This document shows, piece by piece, positions 1-10,804 of a stretch of 64,000 nt of DNA. Numbering within the stretch: position 1 is the stretch's first letter; each line of letters begins with the position of its first letter. The stretch covers positions 1-64,000 of the forward strand of contig OENT01000070.1 in assembly GCA_900239685.1 (NCBI GenBank), given 5' to 3'. The DNA is from Rotaria macrura. Its lineage: Eukaryota; Rotifera; Eurotatoria; Philodinida; Philodinidae. Position numbers and translations under genes: made by a program. Below the pieces are notes generated by a model. That model ran no database searches and was not told the DNA's origin. It saw only the letters and a program-made list of their open reading frames with translations.

Positions 1-556
1 TCTGAAGAGAAAAAATGGTCAAAAAAGAAAAACAAAGCTAGATTAACACGAATTCTAATGTTATATAATCTCGATTAGAATGCAAAAAAAAAAGAAAAAC
101 GAGCTTATCAGTTGTATTTCTTTTGGTTTGACATGAAAATACGAACTATGCCCTTACCATTACCATTCTTGGAGTTGGAACTAGTTGTCATGAGTTGTAT
201 TTGTTTCAACAACAGAAACTAACTCATATATAAACAAATGTTCTGCAACAAATGAACGATCAAGAAAGAGAGAGCCGACGAGCCACTTTAATTTATGATT
301 CATCGCTGCAATGTACTGATTGACACTTATTAAAAATTCAATTTAATCCTAACAAGAGTACTAGAGGTAAAATAAATACGAGGAACAAAATTTTAGTCGA
401 AATAATTGATACACTTTTCGGCTGAGGAAAAGTGACATCTATTAATATGACATGCCTTATTTATGATTCGATTCTCAAATATCGTCATGAAACAGAAATA
501 TAAACCAACTTATTCTCATTTAGTATTGCAACACATTTATCGAAAAGTTATTGTGT
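1..556. other. 5' flank of FAF2, no gene seen
   Basis: A+T-rich sequence with no convincing exon on either strand. A pyrimidine-led acceptor-like site (tattctcatttag, ending near 523) lies about 34 bp before the FAF2 start codon. It could be the 3' end of a 5'-UTR intron or a trans-splice acceptor. I cannot tell which from sequence alone. Confidence 0.5.
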
Positions 557-3500
557 ATGGAAGAAAGCAATCTCACGGAAGAACAGAGAGTTGCTCTGGC
601 TCATTTTCAAGTAGGATGATATAATTATCATCAATAAAAATAATTGCTCCTTAAATTATTTCAGGAATTCACACATATTGATTCTATCGAAACAAGTATA
701 CAGTATTTAAATGCCCATGAATGGAATGTAGAGCGTGCTATTGATACTGCATTAGTGACAAATTCCGATGTTCCACCAACTAATGAATTGTTACCACACG
801 TACAACCAATAATTCGTCCTAATACAGCAAGTGCTGTTCGTTGTAGTTCCAATTTTGCTTTGTAAGCTACCCAAAAACTTGCAAGCATTTTATTTGATTC
901 TAACTGCTGGTTATGTATCTTTTAGGCAAATTTTTCGCAGGCCATTATCATTTTTACATTACTTTTATTTAAAATTTCAACCATTCTTACCGATGAGATT
1001 TGTTTATAGTGCATTTTCATTTCGTAAGAAAATAAAGAAGTACTTTTGTATGTTTTTGTTTGTAAATACTTATTTTTTTTCTGTAGTTCGATCATTATTA
1101 TGGAGACAACCAGCAAGAGATCCACTCTGTGAATTAGAGAATTATTTTACTTATTTTAATAGTAGATATGGTACAAAACATCCAACCTTCTATCGTGGAT
1201 TTTTATCTCAAGTATTGTTCTTTGAATAAAAATATGTTTTTCTCCGAAAAGCAGTCGTTTTTAGGCTCTTCGAGATGCTCAACGTGAAGTCCGTTTACTA
1301 TTTATTTATTTGCACGATAAAAGTTCACCAGTATGCGATCGATTTTGTCGGTAAGTAGTTGGAAATTTCATTGCTATTAGCCAAGAAAATTTACATGATA
1401 CTTTCAATGTAATATCATTATTATGAGTGACTTTGACGCAGAATTTGTCAGATTCGATTATTTAAACTTTCACAATCATATGACAGTACGATTTCGTGAC
1501 TCGTGTCACTATCCGAAACTCCCGCCATTCTATGTATATTCGAAGAACTAGGAAGATGACATCATCGTGGAAGTGAATCATTTGACGATTGAGATAGTCA
1601 TATTTCGAAAGATTGAGTTTAAATTCTTTAAAAAGCAAGTCGTACATGTACTGCTACAGTAGTTGAGTATATTTGTCTAGCCGATTGACAAAATTCTTCT
1701 TACCAAGAAGTTGTTGCAGATCTTCAATAAAATATTTCCTATCATAATTATACATAACAGCGATTTTTCTAAATCATGAAGATGTGAAATTTTTCTCATA
1801 CAAAATATTTAATTATCATTTATCTAGGATTTGATTGTTTCAATGACACGTCTGTCATTTATTAACTTATGAGAAAAAATTTTTAATTGTTGGACATGAT
1901 CTGAATTCAAATCTTGTCTCAGCATAGAAATTATAGATAACAAAGGCCCCCAGATCTAAAAATACGACGTCGTATACGGTCGTTATACATGACCCTAGAA
2001 TTACGACTGTGTTTCGTCGTATACGGCATTAATACTAGTAGTAGACGATCGTAAGCGATAAGAATACGATGAAATACGGTGAGTGTGTTTGATCGTATCA
2101 TCTGTCGTAATTGATCGTATTCTTTTTGCTCACGACAGTATACTACTGTTATTAATGCCGTAAACGACGGAATACGGTCGTAACTCTAGGGTCATGTATA
2201 CGACCGTATTTTTCGACCTGGGGGGGGGGGGACTAAACTGTAAAGTAAAATGATTGGAAAAATGGTTTCGAATAACTCCTCTCGTTCTCCAGCTACTAAT
2301 GAGCTGCTTTATGACGATATGTATATATATATATATCGTCATATTCAAATTGTGAAGTTTTTTTATAATTGACGTCGAGGGTTTGATAATACTCTAGCAT
2401 TATTTTTGCATCATGGTTAAACAGAGTATGATACGCTACATCACGTAAAAACCAATATAACAATGAGTGAGGCGGAAACCTTTTACAACAGAGATCATTG
2501 TGAATCCATTACAGATATAGCTTAGTTAGAAACACATGAATTTGACTCCAGACTTTCGATATGGATAGGCAGCTTCTCTGTTCATATTACATACAGTCCT
2601 CATTCTCGATTGGTGATATACGGGTGTATTGATTGTGGCAATTAGTGGATCAATTTTATATAGAGCAGATATTATCTATAGAAGGTCAATGTGTTGAAAG
2701 TTATGCATTCTTTTAACACATGAGTAATCGAGCAAAGATACTATTGAGTATAAGTAAAATTGTTTTTTGTTACACAATGTGCTAAACTTGGATACTCACA
2801 TATTATTGATCTATGATTTCCTGAAGTAGGATATGAGCAATCTGAAATGAGAACATTTCACGATGTGCACAGTAACGATTGTTCATCTTTGATTTACCAG
2901 TGTGAATATTAATATAATCTGAATGAGCTCTATCTCACTAATTATCAATGTAGAACCTTTCGTTGCAAATAGAAATCAGGTTTTACCTGTAAGAAACATA
3001 ATAATGTTAGTAGATCTTCTATATTTGAATAATCTATGTAGGAAAAAAATGAATAAGAAGCCTTTCCTCTTAAGTTTTGCCGTTAGGCATACATTCTGAA
3101 TTGTAGAGTATTTTAAGAACGTTTTACGTGAAATATATGTACTATTTATAAGAAAAATCGATTTAATGCCACATCTTGAAATAAGTATTTACTCGTTGGA
3201 TGTTGAATTTATCGATAAGAATATATTGTTTTTGACAGATACGTTTTGGAAGATTTCATGAGATGAGTAAATTCAATGCATTTTTCATACCTGTATAACT
3301 AAAATTTCAAACTAATTTCCACAGAGATCATTGTTTTAACTGAATCGTGCATCTATCCTAGGGAACTTTCAATCGTTTTTAGTTTCCTTTATTTCTCCTG
3401 TTGCACAAAGTATTATATCGAACGTTATCCACCAGTTGATTATGTTCATTCTTCCGATTCTGTAGAAAAACCTATTGTTTATATTTGAGCGATGATCGAG

Positions 3501-4948
3501 AGAATTATCTCTGTTCTTATGGCAGATGAATGATCTATACAAGGACATATATTTCAAGTAGTATAATTCTGATTTTTATTGAATCGATTAGAGATATGAG
3601 AGAAACCATAGGCGAATTGTAAAATTATGGTATCTCTTTCTTCTTGCGAGATTTCCCTTTAGTATTTCCTCAATTAGACAAAGCTCAAAAGTGGACATCA
3701 CCGATATTGGTTTTATCAATTTTCTCGATTTGACCGTTGACTATTTTAGAAAGTTCTTTTTACGAATATTTATATATATATATATATATACATAAAATAT
3801 GAAAAGTTTCCAGTTCAAGGCTTTAAAATCAATGTTGTGATAAAACATTCCTTTGATGTTAACAATAGTACTTAACGTATATATATATATATATATACTA
3901 TTAGATCAAACTAATTTATTTGCATGTTTAATGTCATAGTGAAGTACTTTGTGGAGAAGCCTTGCAAATGACAATAGGCAACAATCTTCTATGGACTGCA
4001 AGTCGGGATTCTAAAGAAGGAATTGATGGTGAGTTATTTTTCTGCTGCATTTTTGTATTTATAACATGTTTTTTGAAATTGATCTAGCAATACGTTTATT
4101 AAATGTGAGATCGTTTCCTTGCTTCTGTATTATTGTTCATCATGGTTCACAGCAAAATGTTCAACTTAAACTTGAGCGATATAATGGTAAGTCGGTACTC
4201 TCAACAAATCAACTTGATATAGTATAGTTTTTACTCTAGATCCTGACGAATTTCTAGCAGAAATTATCAATGGCATTCAACATGCTGATCAAACATTACA
4301 ATACGTTCAGTAAATATATAGAGAGAACGTAAGATATTGTGTTGAAAATTTTTCTATTATAGTGAACGAAAAACTCTCAGTAATTCAAGAGATCGTCTTT
4401 TAAAAGAACAAGATGCTGCTTACTCGGATTCTGTTCGTGCTGATCAAGAAAAAGTTTGCTATGGATTAGTTTTGCATTTAGGTTTTTCTTGTAATGTTCA
4501 TATATTAAGGCTGAACAGCGTTTACGTGAAGAAAGTGAAAGACGTAAAATCGAAGAAGAACAACAACGAAAACTTCAAGTAATACAAAAAGAGACGCAAA
4601 AAAATTGATCTCTACTCTTCTATTGTTAAGGAGTTTGCCGAATTTCGTGATCGCTTAAAACAATCGTTACCTTCCGAGCCATCATCAACAGAAAATGAAA
4701 TAGTTCAAGTTTCCATACGTTTACCAGCTGATGAACCCATTCGTCGTCGTTTCCGTCGTAATGATTCCGCTAAACGATTATTCGAATATGCGTGGACGAA
4801 TTCGAATGTACCTAATCAATTTGAATTATTATGGGGCTATCCACGTCAACGTTATCAATATGAACAAATTGATGGTGAAACGATTGGTGATCTAATGAAG
4901 GGCAATACTGAAACTTGTTATCTTGAACAGATTGATGAAGATAAATGA
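557..4948 (+). CDS. FAF2: FAS-associated factor 2 (UBXD8), UBA-UAS-UBX protein
   Basis: ER/lipid-droplet membrane adaptor that recruits p97/VCP to ubiquitinated clients in ER-associated degradation. Eleven exons join in phase: 557-610, 665-861, 926-1023, 1087-1211, 1265-1350, 3940-4028, 4088-4186, 4240-4309, 4363-4453, 4510-4578, 4631-4948. They total 1296 nt, or 431 aa (human FAF2 is 445). In order there is a UBA-like start (LTEEQRVALAHFQ), a hydrophobic hairpin encoded around 926-1023, a UAS thioredoxin-like domain (ENYFTYFNSRYGTKHP, then a LFIYLHD core), a charged coiled coil (RADQEK then Glu/Arg-rich) and a C-terminal UBX domain. The UBX p97-contact loop reads YPR where most animals have FPR. 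Introns are 52-64 bp except intron 5 (2589 bp), which holds a fold-back element. The start is the first Met before the UBA helix. An AATAAA lies at 5019-5024. Confidence 0.93.
1351..3939 (+). other. FAF2: Oversized FAF2 intron 5
   Basis: A 2589-bp intron with proper GTAAGT and CATAG ends, in a gene whose other introns are 52-64 bp. It contains the fold-back MITE at 1947-2231 and short TA microsatellites near 2322-2336, 3766-3790 and 3879-3897. The rest is unrecognised A+T-rich sequence. I see no nested gene on either strand. Confidence 0.8.
1947..2231. mobile_element. Fold-back MITE, about 285 bp
   Basis: Nearly the whole element is one imperfect inverted repeat with arms of about 130-140 bp. 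The left arm runs from AGATCTAAAAATACGAC; the right arm, read in reverse, starts AGGTCGAAAAATACGG. Both arms share ATACATGACCCTAGA and TACGGCATTAATA. The left end abuts a run of five C and the right end a run of twelve G. The arms are rich in TACGAC/GTCGTA. There is no ORF, so it is non-autonomous. I could not identify a clear target duplication or a family. Confidence 0.8.
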
Positions 4949-6410
4949 TTTTTCTTTCTTCGTTTTCAAATATAAAGGAGAGGAACACAAAGATTTTAGT
5001 TGAATATTTCAGAATATAAATAAAATCATTTTTTAAGTCGAAACTATTGAGAAACTTTTATTGAGCTTCCATTGTTGTTTTCATTGCATGGCTCGCATGA
5101 AATTCCAATCGAAATAATATAACTGACGAGTGGTTTCTTCACTATTAAGTTGCCGTCCATAGCAAATGCTCCGTAGAGAGATACGGGATTTTCTTACGAT
5201 AAAAAGAAAAATTAAACTTCAAGAGCTACCTGAATTTCGCATCTCGATTGCATTTTGAAAAATAGACGTAATTCTTTAACTATCTTTACAATCATAAACT
5301 TGAAATCGCATACACTTTGCATTTCCATTGCGAACAGATCATGTTATGATAAATAGGTGCTTGTCAAAAGAACAAGCAATTATAACCACTTGGAAAAGAG
5401 AAATTATTTTAATCTACGTAGTTGGATTAATGAAACTTTATCAGTCATTTGCAACAAATTTCTTTCACAGTCATTGAAATGGAATTCGAAAAAATTATCA
5501 AGATTATTGCATCTAATATTCTTCTGTGTACACCAGCGCTTCGAATGGGATGGGAAAATCCCATCACATGGAACGAAATTACTTTTCAAAACTATCCTAT
5601 GGGACGTGTTGGGATGAAACAGGGATACATCAGATGGAATGGGATGAAAGATTCATTCCATGCGATATTTAGTGGATTTTTCGTATATGAAATATTTGTA
5701 TAAAATATTGCGTTTGTAGACATTAACGAGAATCAATATCATTTTTAGTTTTTATTTTCTATTAGAGACAAGGAATAAAAAGCAGATCCTGGATCCACCA
5801 GGAGCTCCGGATCAGAGGACGTGCTTTTTCCTCCTTGGTTGAGGGTTGTTCTACGATCACGTATCCATTCCAGGATAATTTTGAGGACTCCTTTGTGGCA
5901 AGAATCTCATGAATCTTCAGCAATGTTTAGACTTCCCCAAAAGGGGAAATTTCAGAAGCTTTCGAAATTGGAAGCATTTGTGTTCTGAGTTATTCGGTGC
6001 TTCCGAACATTTTAATATCCGAAATTCCTGATATTTTCCGTATTTCTGCGAGGGCTGGCAAAGGTCAGAAAATTTTCCACTTCACAAAAAGTCCCTAAAG
6101 AAAACACACGACCTTTCTTGTCGGACGAAACAAGCAGACCATCTCAAACTAAAAAAATAACCTTTTCCCTTTTAGAATCGTGCCTTTCATTAGACTTTTC
6201 ATACTGACAACGGTTCTTTTGTATACGTGAAAAAATTTTTCTTTTTAAAATTACATATATTTCTATTATTTTAAGTGGAACTTTCTGTTTCCTTACGGGC
6301 GTTTCATTCTTCTCTGCGGACTTTTCATACTGGCGAAGGGAGTTTCTATACGCTGAAGGACTTTTCGTTTCATGATCAGATATTGTTTTGCGATATTTCG
6401 AGCGGAGCAA
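4949..6410. other. Intergenic, FAF2 3' UTR then unrecognised sequence
   Basis: The first 80 bp are FAF2 3' UTR with AATAAA at 5019-5024. Beyond that, ORFs at 5357-5703 overlap in several frames and match nothing I know. A perfect small palindrome (GATGGGAAAATCCCATC) sits near 5548-5566 beside further GATGGGA/TGGGATG words, suggesting remains of a fold-back element. Confidence 0.4.
5019..5024 (+). promoter_or_regulatory. FAF2 polyadenylation signal
   Basis: Canonical AATAAA, 71 nt after the FAF2 stop codon on the same strand. Confidence 0.6.
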
Positions 6411-6772
6411 GTGATTTAAGGGGGAAAATGCAGTTTTGAAAGCCCCAGGATCACAGCATAATTTCGGTATCATCTCAGCATCTTCGGCATCATTTAAGTA
6501 TCTTGATCTTCTTTCACTATGAGCATCACAGCATTTTGTCGGCATCTTCAGTTTTTTGTCAGTAATTTAGGGTAGAATTTGATGCTTATGTATTGCAAAG
6601 GTGATATCAGCACGTACTGACTAAATTCTACACTAAATTGTTAAGAAAAAACCGAAGATAACGAAAAAGTGCTGATATAATCCCTTGATACTCATAGCGA
6701 AAGAAGATCAAGATGCTGAAGTGATGCTGTGATGCTGGGGTTTTCAAACCTGTACTTTCCCCCTTGAAGTCA
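6411..6772. mobile_element. Fold-back MITE, about 360 bp
   Basis: Two imperfect inverted arms of about 175 bp meet near 6590. The outer left arm has aagggggaaaatgcag, gaaagccccagg and atcacagc. The right arm, read in reverse, gives aagggggaaagtacag, gaaaaccccagc and atcacagc. Both arms also carry TATCTTGATCTTCTTTC-like and gtagaattt words. Short GCATCACAGCAT repeats occur inside. There is no coding capacity. The family is unknown and no target duplication was found. Confidence 0.75.
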
Positions 6773-8790
6773 TTGAGAATGTGTTGATAGATTATGTAGA
6801 CCATGACGCGAAAAATAATTTCGTCTTCATTGTGGAATGGTCGATTGGTTTTTTTGAGTTCCTATACGCTGCATGCATTCAGTGATTTGAAGATCTGGGA
6901 AATATTTATGCTTCGTAATAGACTCATCTGGACTATGGGCAGTGTAAGTGAAATAAGTTTTTCCGGAAAGAACAAAGAAGTAGACGCTATTTGCCTATTG
7001 TGAAAGTATAAGCCATAAATATGTTTCTGTTTGCACAGGTATTGATTTGTTCAATTTTACATACTTCTTAAATCATGAACAAACTTTCTATACTATCACT
7101 AACATGAAAAATTGATAGAAAAGGGTTCATTTCTCTGAAATGTCCTATTGATATTAGACCTCAACATATAGGGACCAGGAAACCAAAAGTACATTAGAGC
7201 ATAGTTTTATTTCTTTTAATGATTGTATGCTACATTCATTTGAATCAATCTTCGTTAGCTCCAGACAATATTATCACTCTTGTTAATTTCTGCTGAAATA
7301 TTCCATCTTCTTCGGAGCTTTCTGTACTCTTACGATCTCATGTTGTTTCTAGAATTTTATAGATACTGAGCTATTGAATTCTAGCTTACAAATCTTTATC
7401 GTATACAAAACTGAGTGATACTGTTCTATTCTGACGATGCTGAATTTCTCAAATTTGATTTATTTATTCATACGAACGCAAGTAAAGCTATTCATTTGCC
7501 ACGATATATAGTTGCGGCGTAGTAAATATCTAGTGTTTATACGTTTCGATAAGATTAACTAATGAAAAATGTTGAAATCTTCTGTACGGGCTGGTTTTAT
7601 TAGCATCTTTTCAAAAGTAGAAAACCGTGACGTTAAAATAAAATGTTTTTCTGACAGCAACTTGTATTGTATGGAGAAAAATTATCAGCATAAACTCTTT
7701 TTTTCAGTATTAAAAATCAACAAAGATCCATATTATGATATTCACTGTGAAGAATTGAATTTCAAGTATCACTGAAAATTTCCTCGCTTTGAAAATTCAT
7801 CAGATGATCTTTTTCCCTGAAAGTATCTATCTATAGTCTTTGCATGTAAATATTCAAGTCGAAACTATAGACACTCGAATCTATAGGAATCAAAGATGAC
7901 AAGTTAAATTACAATTAAGTCATGGAATTTTTAGATTCTGAAGAACTCTTATAAAACTTCTAAGGGTCACTATCAATGATCCTAATGAATAAAAGTGAAT
8001 AATTATGCATGCGTCTTATAGTATTCTATACAATTATGTATGAGCGAGTTCGGATAAGCCTCAACTGAACGTGCACAATCGATGGTCTCCAATTTAACTG
8101 ATATTTTCTTATACTGTAGGGGCAGGTGTTTGGTGGATTTCTGTGAAAGCCGTTTGAAAAAATATTATTCCATTCTTGAGATATTAAACTTTTTCTGCGA
8201 GTTCCCACATGGAAAAACGACCATTTTGTCGATTTGTTTTGGAATGTACATGTCTTCAAGAACACATTTAATTTACGTGAATTTTTCACTGTAGTTTTAT
8301 CTTTAGCTGAGGTATCTTCGGTTAAAAAACAGACACGATTAGATGAATTATTGATGAGTAGGTGTGGAATACTAAGTACATGAGAAAAATGCATTTTTTC
8401 TTATTTTCTACAGGAACATATCAATTGAACAGACAATGGTAGAGCGTTAAGATTTTGGTCAAAAAGTAATCTCATCGAGTACTATCTCAGATGAACAAAT
8501 CAGCTCTCAATCAATTTCCGTTGGCTCAGAAGACTCCTGACATATATGCAATTTTCATCAAAATAGCGATTTTGGAAAAGGGCTATCCAGAGGAAAATCA
8601 AGCCCGCAGAGAGCTGATCTTCATGTTTTCAAACTACACTCGCAGTACTATGAAGCTATGTAATAATCAGCGTGGGACGTCGAAGATTACCATACAGAGA
8701 TCAATTGAAAAATCAGCAAAAAAGCTGGTCTATTCTGGCTGACTTTGCTAACTTTGGCTTCAGAGTGGATAAAAACGTTACATCATATGA
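6773..8790. other. Transposon-rich gap, no gene recognised
   Basis: About 2 kb of A+T-rich sequence. ORFs near 6803, 7569, 8026 and 8491 are short, lack recognisable domains and lack consistent splice signals. A word (ctatacgctg) in the left flank of the 6.4-kb MITE recurs in direct orientation near 6860. I see nothing else I can support. Confidence 0.4.
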
Positions 8791-8945
8791 ACTAGGGATG
8801 CAACGGTGACGGTAACCGTACTACGGTTACCGTAGTAACGGCGTACCGTCACTGTTTCACCGGTCATCACGGGTCACCGGTCTTCACCGGTCACCGTCAC
8901 CGGTTTCAAGGGTGGGCGTTACCAGTTTCACCAGGTACAGCTGCG
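8791..8945. repeat. Palindromic CCGGT/GGTAACC-rich island
   Basis: A G+C-rich island in A+T-rich DNA. It begins ctagggatgcaacggtgacgg and contains a perfect palindrome with 12-bp arms, ACGGTAACCGTA and TACGGTTACCGT, separated by one base (8809-8833). Many CACCGGTC/TCACCGG words follow up to about 8930. The opening resembles the ends of the nested MITE at 41301-41579, which also combine GGATG with CGTTACCG, so this may be one end or a relic of a related hAT-type element. Confidence 0.55.
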
Positions 8946-9450
8946 GTAATAAACCGACTTCTCTTCATAGTGTGTTTAGTTATCGAATAATGCATTAAAG
9001 TTAACTCCACTCTGAGATTCTAGTTACTACCTAAAAACTTAACCTAACACTATTAATATCGAGATTTAAAAATTTTCAGTGAGCTTTTTGAACTAAGTTG
9101 TTGGTAAAGGGCTTATTCAATCGGGGCGTTGAGCAAATACTAATATCTTATAAAGGCGTAGTATTTATTGCGGCAGAATAGTGTAATATTGGAAATTTTG
9201 GTGGATGTGGATGATTTGCTTTTCTTGTAAGTTATTATTGAATGACTCGCTTCGTTACAAGACTGCTTAAAAAGTGTTTTGTGTTTTCGATATTCTGGGA
9301 AAATACATGTCACTTTTCATGGTATGAATCGTGAGATCGGTTATGTATATTTGAGTATTTTCATTTAATACTTTTGTCTCATGAAGTCATTTGTCATATC
9401 AGTCGAAGACAAAATCATTATTTCTTTTATTTGTGTCTTAACTCCAAGAT
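8946..9450. other. No gene seen
   Basis: A+T-rich sequence between the CCGGT island and the 81-bp repeat. No ORF with recognisable content and no TIR partner for the island were found. Confidence 0.4.
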
Positions 9451-9470
9451 ATAATGACGAATTCATAATG

Positions 9471-9690
9471 GTGAGTTCGATATTAATACTTTTAAGCTGA
9501 TCAGCTGTTTATTTCTATTTAGATCTAACGACAGATGAAGAAATAATAAAGGTGAGTTCGATTTTAATACTTTTAAGCTGATCAACTGTTCAACTTATAT
9601 TTAGATTCAGTGACAGATTTACTAGGAAAAATGATGAGTTCGATTTTGAAAGTTGAAAGCTTATGAACTGTTTCATTTCTATTTAGATTC
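9471..9690 (+). repeat. Tandem triplication of an intron-containing 81-bp unit
   Basis: Three consecutive units start at 9471, 9552 and about 9634. Each consists of an intron-like piece of 52-53 bp, starting GTGAGTTCGAT and ending CTATTTAG or TATATTTAG, followed by an exon-like piece (29 bp in the first two). Donor and acceptor match the short-intron type used by the genes of this window. In the third copy the donor is ATGAGT instead of GTGAGT. The exon-like pieces keep an open frame (LTTDEEIIK, then SVTDLLGKM). The piece after the third unit reads STSYVGGFMNQMLQELLEK and then reaches a stop near 9753. No known protein is recognised. Confidence 0.6.
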
Positions 9691-9753
9691 AACATCCTAT
9701 GTCGGTGGTTTCATGAACCAGATGCTGCAGGAACTGCTGGAGAAGATGTGGTA

Positions 9754-10199
9754 GAGTGACCGTATATTGTAGAAAAGCACGTGAAATCGGTGGTAAATTG
9801 CGAGTGATACCCATGCCGACAACTTCGCCAAGTTTTTGTAGTGGTTTCTACCAACTTGCTATGTTTTACGGCAAGAGTCGGTGGAAATCATTGGAGAAAC
9901 TTATGTAAAGTTTCCTGGCGAAGTGTTGCTGCTAGATTCCAGCGATTATTCAAGTGTTCCTGCAGGATAAAGTTACTTGCCCGCATTTCTATTGTCTACC
10001 CAGGCAGGATCCGGAGTGCAGAATGATCGGCCTGGTTTATAGCGATCCGGTGGTTCTCATTTGAGATCGGGAACAAAGCAACGTCGAAAACCTTTAATCC
10101 GTTTCTGAGGTTGGTATGCGAGCCAAACTTTTATTTCCTTTTTTTATTTTCGAAGTCTCGGAAACCCTCTCCGGGTTTTATGGGATACGGTTTTTTTTA
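9754..10199. other. No gene seen; possible MITE end at 9996
   Basis: Unrecognised sequence. At about 9996 the words CTACCCAGG and CAGGATCCGG resemble the left end of the 376-bp MITE at 16471 (gCTACCCAGG and GGATCC words), so a single end or relic of the same family may lie here. No inverted partner was found. Confidence 0.3.
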
Positions 10200-10802
10200 G
10201 AGAGTAAGTTTATTGACAATACATTTGATTCATCAAACAAATGATGGCTATTCATGCAAGACAACGCACCACCGGATCGATCAGCTTATTCAACCACATG
10301 GTTTAAAACTCACAAAATTCCTCTTCTAAAATGGCCTGCTACATCTCCTGATCTCAATCCAATTGAGAATTTATGGGATTACATCGATGAAGAATTACAA
10401 AAAATGAAGCCGAAGAACGTTACTGAGTTACAACAAATGATTCAAAACATTTGGGATGACATAAGTCCTATGCGTTGTCAGAAGTTAGTCATTCTATGCC
10501 ACGTCGTATTAAAGAATGTTTTAAATCCAAAGGTGGAACTTTCAGAAAATATCCAAAAAAGAATCAGAATGTACACATAGTGGTCTTATAATTTTGGCCA
10601 GCAAAATATAGGTATTTTTTCTTGAAATTTTTTACTTATAAGAACTATATGAACTAATAAATTTCTCTCATCATATTCTGAAAGAGCATATTTGATTCTA
10701 CATGGTTCTATAAATTTAGGAAAAAAATATAATGTTTGAGGCAAAAACAAATTTGAAAGAATAGATCGAGATAAGGTGATCTTATAATTTTGGCCACTAC
10801 TG
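10200..10802 (+). mobile_element. 5'-truncated Tc1/mariner element with IR/DR-type right end
   Basis: The right end is intact. A terminal repeat (GATCTTATAATTTTGGCC, 10779-10796) runs to ACTACTG at 10802, followed by TA, the usual Tc1 target. A second direct copy (GGTCTTATAATTTTGGCC, 10582-10599) lies just after the transposase stop. This is the outer/inner repeat arrangement known from IR/DR-type Tc1 elements. No left terminal repeat was found upstream and only the C-terminal transposase half remains. Confidence 0.8.
10254..10580 (+). pseudogene. Tc1-type transposase, C-terminal fragment
   Basis: Remnant of a DDE transposase. The second catalytic aspartate is in MQDNAPPDRSAY and the third acidic residue is the glutamate of SPDLNPIENLWDYI, spaced as in Tc1 proteins. 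Upstream residues (about FIDNTF and WLF) can be seen but are interrupted by a TGA before the QDNAP block, and the N-terminal HTH domains and first aspartate are absent. A frameshift lies near 10480-10490: the frame ending in QKLVI is followed in the next frame by MPRRIKECFKSKGGTFRKYP, the usual Tc1 C-terminus. It cannot encode an active enzyme. Confidence 0.85.
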
Positions 10803-10804
10803 TA

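Noticed and set aside
8026-8394. 122-codon minus-strand ORF
   Set aside because: No domain, no splice context, and composition expected of chance in this A+T-rich DNA.
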